Shown in pieces: positions 1 to 11,275 of a DNA stretch of 64,000 nt. A model generated the notes under the pieces. That model had not been told where the DNA came from, did not search any database, and saw only the letters and a list, made by a program, of their open reading frames with translations. Source of the DNA: Ryuthela nishihirai (taxonomy: Eukaryota; Arthropoda; Arachnida; Araneae; Heptathelidae); assembly GCA_038380435.1 (NCBI GenBank), contig JAWZYU010000010.1:45976135-46040134 (forward strand), given 5' to 3'. Position numbers and translations under genes: made by a program. Within the stretch, counting starts at the first letter, position 1. Each line of letters starts with the position of its first letter.

Positions 1-380
1 TCTCAGTCACATTTTTTCTTAAAACGCTTATTTAAGAAGTTACTGAGTTCTGTATATGATTTACTGCTGACATAACATAGAGCTGTGAATCATAATGTGG
101 CAGCTGAATATATACATATGCTTTGGTTTCTCTGACGTTCAAAATTAGGTTGCCATCTCGAAAATTATTTGCACGAAATAAACTTCAGTTAATAAGTCAT
201 CAATTTACAATATTAGAATTAAAGACAAAGTGAAGAAATTTGTTTCTACTTTACATCTAATAACATGAAGAATTGCTAAAGAACGTCATGGAGCTGTACT
301 TTTCATTATATACGTTTCGAGTGGCATTTTCGATTTTGATCGTTTTGTGATGTTCATAATCATTGCTTATGATTAATGAT
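1..380. other. AT-rich stretch with no recognised feature
   Basis: I see no ORF of note, repeat end or RNA signature here. Base composition is similar to the other unannotated parts of the window. Confidence 0.5.
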
Positions 381-384
381 CAGC

Positions 385-545
385 AGGCCCGGATCTATTA
401 AAAAAATAAAAGGGAGGGCCAAATAACTCTGCAGAACTGTTCTTAAGTTTAATAATTTCGTACTTTTTTTCGCACCATAACCCTTACTAGATTTCTTAAG
501 GGAGGGGGGGGGGGCAAAGACTTCTCGCTCGCCACCTAGTTCCTT
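385..545 (+). mobile_element. Fragment of G-rich hAT-like MITE
   Basis: It starts CAGGCCCGGATCTATT and continues into A-rich then G-rich DNA. This matches the left end of the elements at 6135-6787, 30490-30747 and 39190-39432. A second piece (CCCTTACTAGATTTCTTAAG followed by a G run) matches the internal and right part of the same family. The CAG...GGATCTAG terminus is typical of hAT-superfamily MITEs. The copy is rearranged and lacks a clean right end, so its limits are approximate. Confidence 0.45.
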
Positions 546-1881
546 ACTCGATAATCAGTAACTTCACTGAGATGCCAGTTTATTAGGTACACCACCCACG
601 TCACATATTTCTTTTGATCCGTTATGTTCAGCGAACTAAATTACCTTGATTTAGATACTAAAGAAAATGTATATGTTAAAAATATCACTGAGGCAGAAAA
701 TTGGTTTTCGTTACAAACAAAAAAATTTAAAAACAGCAAACATCTGGGTTTAATATATGTTAACATACGGAGCTTAAGAAAACATTGAGATGTTTTTAAT
801 GTTAATATTGAAGAATTCATACAATACTTGGACATAATAATTTTAACCAAAACTAACTTTACTAATGATGAAACAAATTTCTACAAATTAAACAACTTTG
901 AGCAAATTTCTGATGATACTCTTAAGAAAGGGAAACGGGGAATAATTGTTTATTACAGAAAAACAATATCGGTTGAGAAAATGAGTGTTAATATTTTGCC
1001 TGCCGAAATGCTATACCTGAGAGTTATAAAAGGCGAAACAATTTATAATATATTGGCCTATATAGGTCACCTAGCACAGATATAACTCATTTCTTAATTA
1101 ATTCTATGAATTTTTAGAACATACTGTTAAACTCATAATCATATATTAGTAGGAGATTTTAATCTTGATGTACTGAATGTTAAAAAACATGGTGTCGAAA
1201 TGTATGTAAATATTTTAGCTGAGATGGAGTATGATCTCTTAATTAGTGATGTAACTAGAGAAGAAGTAGTAAGTAACAATTTATAACGCACAAGTATCGA
1301 CCACATAAATATAAAATTAGATGGAAAAATTATGTCTAAAACTGTGATTTCGCTGAGTAAGATCGCTGATCATTATCTCATTGCAGCTATATTTGGATCG
1401 AAAGATAAGAAACTATATGGAAAAGTCTCAACCGATATCAAAACAACGGAAATTAACTGGTATTATGAGCATAAAACTATCAAAAGGGAAATAATCTTAA
1501 AGAACTGGTTTAAATACAACAAAAACTCATCGAACACAAACAAAAATACCGATTGTTACAATTTCTTTAAAAATAAATATAATGAAATTTTAGAGAAAAA
1601 TAAAAAACCGCATAAAAATTTAGAACATCTAAATAACCGTAATGTTATCAAACAGTGGATCACAGTGGATATTATCAATTTAATGGAGCGTAGAGATAAG
1701 GATTGGATTAAATATAAAAAATAACATGAAAAGTGATAGGTATGAAAATGAGTATAAAAATTTGCGCAATTTAGTTACAGCTAAAATCAGATATCAGAAA
1801 CAAAATTTTTATGAAAGAAAATTAACGTTAAAAAGAAATGGTATGAAACAAACATGGGAATTAATCCATCAAGCACTAGAG

Positions 1882-2103
1882 TAGGGGTTCTCAACGTGAG
1901 GTACGCCGTGAGAGCTCAAAAGTCGCTACATCTAGTAACAAAGTAAAAATAACCATTGTTATACTAGATAAAACTATAGTTATAGTTATATATTATATAA
2001 ACTATAGTTATGTATAAAACTATAGTCTATCTATACAAGCGGTACGCCAGTTAAATACACATTTCCAGGGGGTACGTGAAGCATAAAAGTTTGAGAACCA
2101 CTG
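1882..2103 (-). mobile_element. hAT MITE with perfect 8-bp target duplication
   Basis: A 222-bp element bounded by TAGGGGTTCTCAACGTG and GAGAACCACTG. It is flanked on both sides by CACTAGAG (1874-1881 and 2104-2111). It is the reverse orientation of the copy at 37261-37557 and has the ends of the 2.5 kb hAT element at 19665-22167, so it is a deletion derivative. It sits inside the LINE reading frame and therefore inserted after it. Confidence 0.88.
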
Positions 2104-2163
2104 CACTAGAGGATAAAAAAAAAGATCCATTGAAGAAATTATCATGAAAAATATGTCTAAAAG

Positions 2164-2320
2164 TTTAACACTTAAAATTAACACTTTAAGTTTAACACTT
2201 AAAATTAACACTTTAAGTTTAACACTTAAAATTAACACTTTAAGTTTAACACTTAAAATTAACACTTTAAGTTTAACACTTAAAATTAACACTTTAAGTT
2301 TAACACTTAAAGTTTAACAC
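2164..2320. repeat. 27-bp minisatellite
   Basis: About 5.5 tandem copies of a 27-bp unit begin TTTAACACTTAAAATTAACA at 2164, 2191, 2218, 2245 and 2272. The unit is nearly self-complementary (TTAACACTT against AAGTGTTAA). It lies in the linker of the LINE pseudogene just after the hAT MITE, so it expanded within dead LINE sequence. Confidence 0.9.
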
Positions 2321-3653
2321 TACAAATTGCAAATAAATTTAACAGTGAATATTGCTCGTTAATTTTACACATAAGAGAAATCAACCAAAAACCTGATGTT
2401 GAATTTGAAACAAACTATAATACTACAAACAAAAACTCAGTTTACATACCTCCTGCAAATAGGACAGATATTTTGAATATAATCAAAACTTTAAATGTTA
2501 ACAAATCCCCTGGATATGACAATATACAAATCAAACACATTAAAAATAGTATCGAGGTATTAGCTGATGTCATAAAAGAAACAGTTAACGAAAGTATTTC
2601 AACTGGTGCAATGTCAACTGAGCTTAAAACGGCAGTTCTACGACCAATATTCAAAGGAGGAACAAAGTCAATTATGACTAATTGCAGGCCCATTGCTATT
2701 TTATCTTCTGTACATAAACTATTGGGAAAATATATTTACAATACTTATATAAATTTCTTAGTAAACATAACGTTCTCAGTGAAAATCAATATGGGTTCCA
2801 AATGGGGAAAAGTACCGTGAACTTACCAACGAAATTTACTGATTAGCCTACATGGTATTAAAGAGAGGTGACAGGGCGGTTGCAGTGTTTTTAGACTTAC
2901 AGAATGCCTTTGACACTTTGGATCGTGACATTCTTCTACAGAAATTAGGAAAATATGGAATTAGAGGAGCTGCATTACATTGGTTTCAAAGCTACTTATC
3001 AAATAGATTTACGGTAACTAAAATTAACAACACTTACTGATAAAAGTGCCAAGTTAAATTCGGTGTTCCTGATCAATTTTTGGCCCGCTTTTATTTTTGA
3101 TTTACATAAATGACTTAACAAAAATGAAACTAAATAGTACCATGTTTTTATCTGCCGATGATATAGTTTTAGTTAATATAAACAAATTGGAAGAAGATGC
3201 GGTTAAACGCTAACTACTAACCTACTAACAAATTATGTGGTGATGAATGTAAACATAAAAATTTCAATGTTATTTTGAAATATTCTAAATGGAAAAAGGT
3301 AAAAATTTTAGTACAGAGAGCATATTATTTAATGTCGAAAATTTTCAACTAAAATAGTAAGATAGTACATAGTAAATGCAACATGATATAAATATATTAA
3401 GATTTGCAAATTAAGGCAGAAAGAAGGTATAATGTATTATGTGAATGTATTATTCTCTCCTGCAGATAAGCTGTTAGCGTTGCGGGACATCTGTAAATAA
3501 GGAATGATTTCAATTTGTCTGAATAAATAAATGATCTAAACAAAAAAAAAATGGTTCATTCCAACATGTAATACGTCATGTGACAGAGGTATGGGGTATA
3601 AATCAGGCAGACCAGCTCTTCGAGCATCAGTTAGAGTTTGATTGAACGTTAGA

Positions 3654-4603
3654 ATGAACAAAACGAGCGACTTGACCGACTTTGAAAGTGGCATGATAGT
3701 TAGTGCTAGGCGTACCGGTTCCAGCATCTCTCAAATTGCCATCCTCCTGAGTTTTTCACGCTCAACCATTATAAGGATTTACTGAGAATGGTACGAAAAG
3801 CAAAAAAGAAAAGAATACCAGTGATCTACGATCTTGTGGACGAAAATAGCTTTCGGATCAAAGGAGACTGGCGAGAATCGTGCAAGCGAACAGACGGGCC
3901 AGAACCAGGTAAATCAGAGCAGAATTAAACATTGGTGTAGAAATCATCTGCGAATGCACCACATATCAGATCTTGTCGCGAATGGGCTACAACAGCCGCC
4001 GACCATATCAGTGTCGATGTTGTCAGCGAAGAACAAGAAAGAGTGTCTCCAGTGGGCACGGGAGCATTGAAGACTGGAAAAAGGTAGCCTGGTCACACGA
4101 ATCAAGGTTCCATTTGCATCATGTTGATGGAAGGATTAGAATTTGACGCAAGCAGCATGAGGCCCCGGAGCCATATTGTCTGGTGTTAACAGTACAGGCC
4201 GTTGGTGTAGGTGTGATGGTGTGGGGGAATGTTTTCCTGTCACATATTAGGTCCTCTGATACCCATCGAAGGACATCTGAACTCCACAGTGTATTTGAGT
4301 ATCGTTGCTAACGAAGTTCATCTTTTCATATCTACAGTTTATCCTCACTCAGATTGACACGTTCAGCATGTGAATGCACCTGCTCACAAGGCACCGAATG
4401 GTTCCAGGAACAGGTTGAAGTCTTTAGATCTAAACCCTATCGAGCATCTTTGGTATGAGACAGTAAAAGCTGATCGCAGCGAGACTCTGCCACCGTCTAA
4501 TTTGCAGCAGCTGCGACACATTCAATTTCGCATGATACAACATTCCTACACAACACATCCAGCATCTTGTAAGTTCCTTGCCTCTGTGAATTCGCTATTC
4601 TGA
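3654..4603 (+). pseudogene. Tc1-like transposase pseudogene, first two catalytic Asp lost
   Basis: Translation begins MNKTSDLTDFESGMIVSARR, the N-terminal helix-turn-helix of a widespread Tc1-like family, and continues with SISQIAILLSFSRSTIIRIY. Around 3834-4070 comes the second DNA-binding half (IKHWCRNHLRMHHISD). The catalytic region is recognisable but broken. The first Asp context reads WSHESRF (expected WSDESRF, near 4090). The second reads HVNAPAHKAP (expected QDNAP, near 4370). The third, LNPIEHLWYE near 4435, keeps its Glu. Multiple stops and frameshifts interrupt it. A typical family member is about 340 aa. It cannot be active. Confidence 0.85.
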
Positions 4604-4816
4604 AGGCCAAAGGAGACGCATCACGCTACTTTGGCCGTTCTGAAGGACAAAGGAGGCGCATCACGATAGTTTTAGCATCAAGTTACTCTGGCAAATAAAC
4701 TGGCATCTCAATGTTCATGCATTAACAAATTTTCGAAATTTTGATTTCAGAGATGGATATGTTCATTTAATACGTTTAAAATCATCTTTACAATTACACT
4801 TATAACCAAGTCGTTT

Positions 4817-5008
4817 TGCTCATCAGCACTTGGCTACTGATCTACGGGACCTGGGTTCGAGCCCCGGGTAAGGTATGGATGTTCGTGTTGTTTTCTGCTG
4901 AGGTCCTGCCATCCTCTCAGATCTTCTACTGTGGCATATAAACTGACAGGCTCCTGTCAGACCTCTGTGGCAAGCAGCTGCTTGAGGGGGTATTTATTTT
5001 TTATTTTT
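4817..5008 (+). mobile_element. SINE-B copy (tRNA-derived, about 190 bp)
   Basis: The head keeps the B box GGTTCGAGCCCC at about 4854; the A box is eroded. The body contains TGGATGTTCGTGTTGTTTTC and GCTGAGGTCCTGCCATCCTC. The 3' domain has the hairpin CTGACAGG-CT-CCTGTCAG, then GCAAGCAGCTGCTTGAGGGG, ending in a T/A-rich tail. The body matches the five other SINE-B copies. Confidence 0.82.
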
Positions 5009-5460
5009 TATTTTATTAAAACCTTATATAAAATTATATACCCACGAGCTATAAGATTCAAAATTTATCATCCTAATTAATTTGCTATACAGATATTACT
5101 ATTATATGTAAACAACTCCAGTTTACTCTATTTTTTAATCTGTTATTTAAAATCTAAATTTCGAAAACAAATTAACTTCATTGTAAATCATTCAAAATTT
5201 GATTATTAAGTAGCACTTTAATGGCAACGTTTGCTAATAATTAAATGAAATGTTATTGAGAAATATCATAAAAATACAGATATTTTTACTACTATGTACT
5301 TTAATAAGGATAAGAGAAAGCAAATAAAAGCTATTAGTAATTTTATGAAAGATCAGAAATTATTACATATAGAGAATAACTTTAAGCTCAGGTACTTTTG
5401 CAAGAAAAGCATCTAAGTTGGGTTTTTTTTCTCACTAACTATAATTTTTGTTTAATTTTT

Positions 5461-5665
5461 GATGGCTGAGTGATTAGGTGCTTAGCCACTGATCAAAGAG
5501 CCTTGGGTTCAAGCCCCAAATAAGTTATGGATGATTCTGCGTTTTCTTTCTGCTGAGGTCTCGCCTTCCTCACAGATCCTCTCCATGGCGTATCAAAATG
5601 GTTGGATCCTGTCAGATCTCTGTGGCAAACAGTTGCTTAAGGGTAATTTTTTTTTTATATAATTG
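5461..5665 (+). mobile_element. SINE-B copy, older
   Basis: It has an A box (TGGCTGAGTGATTAGG) and a B box (GGGTTCAAGCCCC) in a tRNA-like head, then the SINE-B body (GCTGAGGTCTCGCCTTCCTC) and tail (GTGGCAAACAGTTGCTTAAG) with a T run. The hairpin arm has decayed to GGTTGGATCCTGTCAG. Divergence from the other copies indicates an older insertion. It is the copy in this window with the fullest head after 18912-19098. Confidence 0.8.
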
Positions 5666-5791
5666 AATGCCCGTTTTTAAAACTGATGATGTTAAATAAA
5701 AAGGAAAGAAAACTTCATATTTTTGTATTCACCTCACTTTGCATGAATATTCTGAAATATCAAATTTAAATATAAAAAAGACATAATGGGA

Positions 5792-6096
5792 TTGGGTTGT
5801 TTTACCCTTGAGTGGCACTTTGGCCAGTTCACAAGGACCCTAAGAGCTCAGAGAAGGTTGGAAGAAGGGGACACATTAAACAGCTTTTAGGAGACGTATG
5901 GTAGCCTCCAGTCAAAACCACCAGCGTGTTCTTTAGCGTGTTCAGGGTATGGCTCTTTTGTATATGAGACCACGACCTAACGTCCCATCTGAGAAGCTGC
6001 AGTCTTTCTAAGCCCATCAGTGTCCCCTCTCTTACCGGGGGCAGGGTGGGGGTTAACGAATATAAATTTCGCTCACATATTCGGACTAGAACCTGA
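5792..6096 (-). mobile_element. SINE-A copy, 5' truncated
   Basis: Read on the minus strand it runs from within the B box (GACTAGAACCTG complement at 6084-6096) through the SINE-A body to the tail TTGGGTTGTTTTACC (complement). Moderately diverged. The A box is absent, as expected of a 5' truncation or later loss. Confidence 0.8.
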
Positions 6097-6134
6097 AAAT
6101 TAATGATTAAAACATGGAGCACTACCGGCTGGGC

Positions 6135-6787
6135 CAGGTCCAGATCTAGAGAAAAATAGGGAGGGGGGGGGGGCAAGAGACGCAATCTAGCCGGAAATAG
6201 GTGGGGGTTGAGCAAAAGTCTGGATTTCTATCGCAGTGTAACATTTACCCCTCCGTTTTAGAGGTTTTAAAAAATACTTTGTAAACTGCTTCAAATATCC
6301 ACAAGTTAATATTTTTGGCCTCCATTACCCTTATTAATGGGGGCCGCAGTAGCTTAGTCGGTAGCGCGCCAGGTTCGTAATCTGCAGTTCTCAGGTTCGA
6401 GTCCCAGCTGGATCAGCGTTGAGATTCATCTCCGCAAAACTCTCCGCCCTGCCCATTGTCAGTAGGGGACACAGATGGGCTTGTAATGGCCGCCGTCCGT
6501 CGGATGGAACGTTAAGTCGTGGTCCGTGTGCAGGAGAACCATACCCTGTGCACGTTAAAGAACACACTGGATGGCCTTAACGGGAGTCTACCATCTGTCT
6601 CCTAACAGCTCTTCCAGTGGGTCCCCTCCCCTAACATTATCTGAGCTTTCGGGGTTCTTGTGACCTGGCCATTTAGCCCATTGTGTGCAAACAAGTGCCG
6701 CTCAGAGGTAAAACAACCCAACCTAACCCTTACTAGCATTCTCAAGGGGGGGAAGCCCTTGGTTCCTTCCCCTTAGATCAAGCCCTG
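6135..6787 (+). mobile_element. G-rich hAT-like MITE interrupted by SINE-A
   Basis: The ends CAGGTCCAGATCTAG and TTAGATCAAGCCCTG are imperfect inverted repeats of the CAG...CTG type. Left half: a G run, then AGCCGGAAATAGGTGGGGG and CCCCTCCGTTTTAGAGG. Right half: CATTCTCAAGGGGGGG. The SINE-A at 6337-6725 interrupts it. Related copies are near 385, 25836, 30490 and 39190. The target duplication is not evident, so hAT membership rests on the termini. Confidence 0.55.
6337..6725 (+). mobile_element. SINE-A copy inside hAT-like MITE
   Basis: Full-length SINE-A: A box TAGCTTAGTCGG, B box GGTTCGAGTCCC, body and tail CGCTCAGAGGTAAAACAACC. Flanked by ACCCTTATTA (6327-6336) and ACCCTTACTA (6726-6735), a 10-bp target duplication with one mismatch. 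The flanking MITE sequence resumes in register after the SINE, which makes this an unusually clear insertion. Confidence 0.9.
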
Positions 6788-6789
6788 GA

Positions 6790-8330
6790 CTGAACCAGTC
6801 TCCGTCCCAAACAACAACTAAAAATGATCCAGTTTTAGCAAGCAGTTCAATCATTTGTCACTTACAATTGATAAAGGACTGCCAACAAGAGTTACAAACT
6901 CACTGTGGATAAATAAATATATACTCATAACTATACAATCTAAAAAGGGTTATTACTCTATTGAGAAATCTAATTAAAATCTATACATAATTCATAGATT
7001 AATATACGATAGTAGTCACAGTAAAATTTCTATGTCACATGTACTTAAAATGTAATTAAGATAAAATTTAACGGTCAAAAAGTATATTTTTTCTGTTTAA
7101 AATATATTAAAAAAATTCTTACCTTTTTTCTTAAATTTCTAGATTTCTTTCAGTTTTAATACATTTTAGCATTTCATTGGGTATTTTAGCGACTCTATAG
7201 GAAAAACGCTTCAGAATAAAAGTTTTAGTAGGCTTAGAAATATGAATATTAGTTTCCCAGTTTACATTATTATTCTCAGCTTTTAAACAAATTCAATAGA
7301 ATCCTCCTTCAATAGAATGGACACATAAATTTATCTAAATCCTTACAAAGGTTACTAGGGCTGTCATATTTGCTTTATATGTCAATACATCTTACATCAA
7401 GATTTTGAACCTGAAACAGATTTTGCATTGCTTTAATTACATACGCAGGATGTATTTCCATAAATCAGATAACAAATTAATCCATTTGCTGCTATATACC
7501 TGTAGCAAAGAGTTATTTTTTCTCCTTTTAATATAAAACTCAAAATTAAAATTTTTCAAACAAAACACATATTAAGTTTAATATCTGACAAAAAAAAACA
7601 CAATAAAAATGTTAGAAAGTGCTAAAGTACCAATTATTCTGCAGTACAGCGCCTGCTAATAATAAACGTTTAACGTGAATCTCACTATTGATGCAAACTA
7701 AATCTGATCAATTAAATCGATAAACTCGCTTTCCATCGTTATTCGTCCCTATTATAATTTATCGACAGATGATTTTACAGTATTCTACGTGTAAGATAGA
7801 ATGTAGCACCATAATAGTTTCCATAATGTTCGAGAAATTTCCCATGACTATACTTCAATTACTTCTCCATGTAATCTTTTTACCTTTCATCATTTGATGA
7901 GAAGCTTCACCAGATGAAGGAGCCAGAGTAATATTATCATCACTGTTAAGGGATTTTGTGGAACTATATTCTAATTCCGTTATTTTCCGTTTTTTGACAA
8001 ATTTCCTTGTAAATCTACGATCGGAAATGGATATTCAGCTCAGATTCAGTTTAATCTGTATGTTTCACTATCAGGGCTTAAATATCGCAAATAAAAATTG
8101 TATATTTATATATAATAAAGGTAATTTCTGGCGGGCCGACATGTATGACGTCATCGGTGGCAGTAATTGCCTTTTCCATGTGATTCCATGGCTACTTGGG
8201 CGATGGGTCCCAAATTTCGTGTTATGGTCCCACTTAATTCTAGCCCTGCTGTGGTAATAGATCGTGTTCTTAGTTGCCGTGGGTCGGGAGTGATCTCTCG
8301 GAAATTGTCTGAAATTTCTGGAGGCGCTGC
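6790..8330. other. AT-rich stretch without recognised genes
   Basis: No conserved reading frame or full repeat is visible. The short ORFs at 7958-8257 and 8167-8364 have no family signature. Confidence 0.4.
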
Positions 8331-8337
8331 AGTTGCG

Positions 8338-8445
8338 TATTCATTAGAGGTCCTGTATAGTTAGGGGCTGGCCATCTCGGTGATTCACTGCCATTGGTTG
8401 ATTGAGTCACGTGGTTTATGGACGCCATGTTTTGTCGCACCGTGA
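8338..8445 (+). repeat. Dispersed repeat, inverted copy at 10795-10870
   Basis: ATTCATTAGAGGTCCTGTAT, GGCTGGCCATCTCGGTG and TGGACGCCATGTTTTGTCG recur in reverse complement at 10795-10870 (ACAAAACATGGCGTCCAATT, GGCCTCTAGTATTCATGGG). Family unknown. Confidence 0.6.
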
Positions 8446-9235
8446 GACGAAAGCCTATGAGTTAGTGTATGTACCAAGTTAAAACTTTTCAGTTGTTATA
8501 GTTTTATATATTTATACCACATTTTCTGTCTATGAAAGCTGTCATATTTTATCAATTCCTCACTGCGCTGCATTTGGGTGTAAAAATTTCACTCAAAGAA
8601 ATAAATTAATGAATATTTTTTCCCGAGAAACTACGTCAGAAGACGGCAAGCGGCTGCAACAGTGAAATGGGGTAACTGAAATTTCTTCTAAGGTTCGTTT
8701 GAAAAACGAGCTAATGTTTCCACTTTGTCGTATGCCTATGCCAGTATTTGTTCATCTGTCTGTCCGTCTCTCTGTTAACTGTTGTCTGTCCATGTGTTTT
8801 TTCACCTGTCTGTCCGTCTATAATAATCAACTTTTTTACCTTTAGAGCTAAATGAAAAATTATTTTTGGGTTGGATAGGTGTCGAACAAATATTTCAATA
8901 GGTTTAATATCCCTCTCGCGGTGGAAAAAGGTGGAAAATGCTAAAATTTTAAACGAATATTGAAAGCAAACTATTTACACTGGAAATCTGAAATTTTGAT
9001 AGTAGAGTGTTATGGTCAGAAGGTTTACAATGGCAATAAGGCTTTACCGTCTTAGCCAAAAGTGGGTGGGAAAATGAAACTTTTATTGAAAGAGATAAAC
9101 GAAACAATATATATATATATTTTTGATTTACAGGCAATAACAAGATATTAATGATTTAAATAATATTTGATAATCTCAGCGTTACCTGTAGATGTTTAAA
9201 CGTCTATAAATCAATAAACTTTTTTTTGTGAAAAA

Positions 9236-9320
9236 AGCCAGCATTAGTTCAATAGATTAGAATACTCTGGCATTTTCTGGAGAGATGCGGGGTTCGAATC
9301 CCGTATGTCGACGAATTTTT
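9236..9320 (+). repeat. tRNA-like sequence, likely SINE head or tRNA pseudogene
   Basis: An A-box-like TAGTTCAATAGATTAG and a good T arm GCGGG-GTTCGAA-TCCCGT lie about 35 bp apart. The acceptor ends do not pair well. GTGAAAAAA just upstream and TTTTTTTTTTCAC just downstream form an inverted repeat around it. Too degenerate to be called a working tRNA. Confidence 0.4.
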
Positions 9321-9811
9321 TTTTTCACAAAAATATTAATATTTACATTTTTCGAATCCCTATCAGTTGCAATTTCCAGTGTTAGAGGGTGCTAAAGGCG
9401 TAAATGAAAACTCGAAAGGCGATCTCTAGCAGCGGAAAAAAAATGGAAAATAGTAATTCTTTAAATAAATATGGCAAACGATCTGTTTTTTGCTAGAAAT
9501 TTAAATTTGTGGTCATAGAGTGTAATGATCAAGTGGTTTTTACTAATAGTAATGATTTGTCCTGTTGGTAAAATGTCTCTTTTCCGCTTTAGGAGATAAA
9601 TGAAAAACTTCTTTTTGCCTATTACAGATACTAATAAAATATTAGTAGTTTATTTTCTCATTTATACAGTAGTTCGAATTTCCTCTGTCAGAGGGTACTG
9701 AAAGTGTAAAATAACTTGGAGAACGCATATCGCCTCTGGCGCATATGGGAATCTCATTTTCAAAGAGTAGGAAGTTCTCTTTGTCTACTTTTTCACTCCT
9801 TAAAAGTTTTA

Positions 9812-9955
9812 ATTATGGATGTTCGTGTTGTTTTTCTGCTGAGGTCCCGCCATCCTCATGGACCGTCTACTATGGCGTATAAACTGACAAGCTCCTGTCA
9901 GACCTATGTACAAGCTGCTGATTGAGGGGTTATTTATTTATTTTTTAATGTATGA
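9812..9955 (+). mobile_element. SINE-B copy, head missing
   Basis: It starts in the body (TTATGGATGTTCGTGTTG), runs through GCTGAGGTCCCGCCATCCTC and AAACTGACAAGCTCCTGTCAG to a TATTTATTTATTTTTT tail. The tRNA head is absent. Confidence 0.8.
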
Positions 9956-10794
9956 TGGGGAAAATGCACAGAGTATTATTTTATTAGTAATTATAAAACA
10001 CAAAAAGTATTTGTCCTTTAGTTCTTAAACTTAAAAACTTGCTTTTCTCTCGCTCCTCTGAAAATAGTGGGCGGATCATTGCTGTCAGTGGAATTTCTAC
10101 CATAAACAGATCACTTGAAACATTCGTTAAACGGTTCGAAGTTTCGATATTTAGTTATCTCTAATGATATAAATTAAAACTACCTTTGAAAATGCGAAAT
10201 ACATTTCATTAATAATCAACTAAAAAATTTCTAATTATCTTTAAAAATATAAACTATTCTGTTAAAACAAAAAAAGTGCATTCACCTCCCCCCTGGGTCT
10301 AAGGGGTTAAGTGATTGTTGTTAATGGTAACTTCGTAATCTTCACATTTCAACACCAAAATTTCAAACTTCTAACATAATTACATCGTTTGGAATATTCG
10401 CTTGATATTTTGGAATTTTCAAATTTTTCCACCGTTAGAGGGCTCAGTTATAACTTTTGGGAGATTCGAAAAATGCAAATCGTAATATATCATTAATACC
10501 TATCTAATAGAAAAAGATTTTTTTTATCTGCATCAACAAAAAAAGTTTGATGTTTACAGATGGACAGACAACAAAGCGAAATTGTCTTTTTTTAAAAAAA
10601 AAAAAGCCCTAAAATTCACTTTTCCTTTTTAGCCGTTTTCTAAAGTGTTTGCAATCATGAACAGTGAAATCTGTATCAAATATTATCCTATCCTTTTCCG
10701 GAATCCATAAATATCGTGCAATACCATTCAGATATCGAGCAATAATGGTATCGAGCAATACCATTCAGTCAGCTATTCACGCTAAACAATCCGA

Positions 10795-10870
10795 GGGACG
10801 ACACAAAACATGGCGTCCAATTTTGAGATGGCCAACCTCTACCTATATAGGGCCTCTAGTATTCATGGGA
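10795..10870 (-). repeat. Inverted copy of the repeat at 8338-8445
   Basis: The reverse complement contains GCCATCTCAAAATTGGACGC and CATGTTTTGT, matching the copy at 8338-8445. Together they bracket most of the diverged repeat block. Confidence 0.55.
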
Positions 10871-11106
10871 ATGGAGTAGTACATTGTAATTATTACGCGT
10901 GGAAAGCTGTGAATGAAGTTAACAATGGACAAACGTTTGGTGCCAAATTTTTGGCATGGATTTAATTAGTACTATTGTATTTATATTTAGGGTATTTTGA
11001 TGAACTGTATATACAGTAATTATTATTATCCCAACATCAGCAAATATGCTTCAACTTCACAAATGCAAACTAATTCGTGTTGAAGTGAGTGTTTTACTTC
11101 TCAGAG

Positions 11107-11275
11107 ACTAGAAACCCAAGGGTTTGAGGAAGGTTCGGTAAGGGAATCCAATGGATGGCTATTTGAGCAAATCAGAGACTCCCGCAGGTTCAGATTGTTC
11201 TTTAATGTACACAGGGTACTCCTATTCTGCATACAAGGACACGGTTTAACCTTAGATCTGACGGTATTCGACAGA
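11107..11275 (-). mobile_element. SINE-A fragment, highly diverged
   Basis: The minus-strand body pieces AGATTGTTCTTTAATGTACA and CAGGGTACTCCTATTCTGCA correspond to the SINE-A segments GCGTGTTCTTTAACGTGCAC and CAGGGTATGGCTCTCCCGCA. Old internal fragment without recognisable ends. Confidence 0.55.

Larger units (their letters stand above)
624..3540 (+). pseudogene. Degenerate non-LTR retrotransposon (endonuclease + reverse transcriptase)
   Basis: A candidate ATG at 624 opens a frame with the APE-type endonuclease motif VNIRSLRKH. It continues through ILTKTNFTNDE and GKRGIIVYYR (828-1085) and then DFNLDVLNV, with the terminal S/A-DH motif as KIADHYLI near 1370. The linker follows (1332-1724), then the reverse transcriptase: NVNKSPGYDNIQIKHIK and NCRPIAILSSVHKLLGKYI (2473-2820), FLDLQNAFDTLDRDILLQKL and WFQSYLSNRF (2852-3040). 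The catalytic YADD box appears as SADD near 3150. Several stops and frameshifts break it. A hAT MITE (1882-2103) and a 27-bp minisatellite (2164-2320) interrupt it, and a 10-A run at about 3541 may be its tail. The sequence resembles the Jockey/Daphne side of the non-LTR tree; the clade is inference. Confidence 0.8.
571..4716 (+). mobile_element. Tc1-like element split by a LINE insertion
   Basis: The sequence at 571-586 (GAGATGCCAGTTTATT, followed by AGGTACACC) is matched in reverse complement at about 4691-4716. TTTATTAGGTACACC is the usual end motif of a large Tc1-like family. Transposase remains lie at 3654-4603, close to the right end, with the normal 5' leader from about 3550. The 2.9 kb between the left end and the leader is a degenerate non-LTR retrotransposon. 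The simplest reading is one Tc1-like element whose left end was separated by a LINE insertion. I could not establish the TA duplications. Pairing of the two ends is inference; the transposase itself is clear. Confidence 0.6.

Noticed and set aside
2020..2292. 90-codon ORF made of LILSVKLKV repeats
   Set aside because: Translation of the 27-bp minisatellite and part of the MITE, not a protein gene.
6337..6410. Possible functional tRNA genes at SINE heads
   Set aside because: Each is followed by the same SINE body, acceptor stems do not pair and the anticodon position varies. They are SINE promoters.
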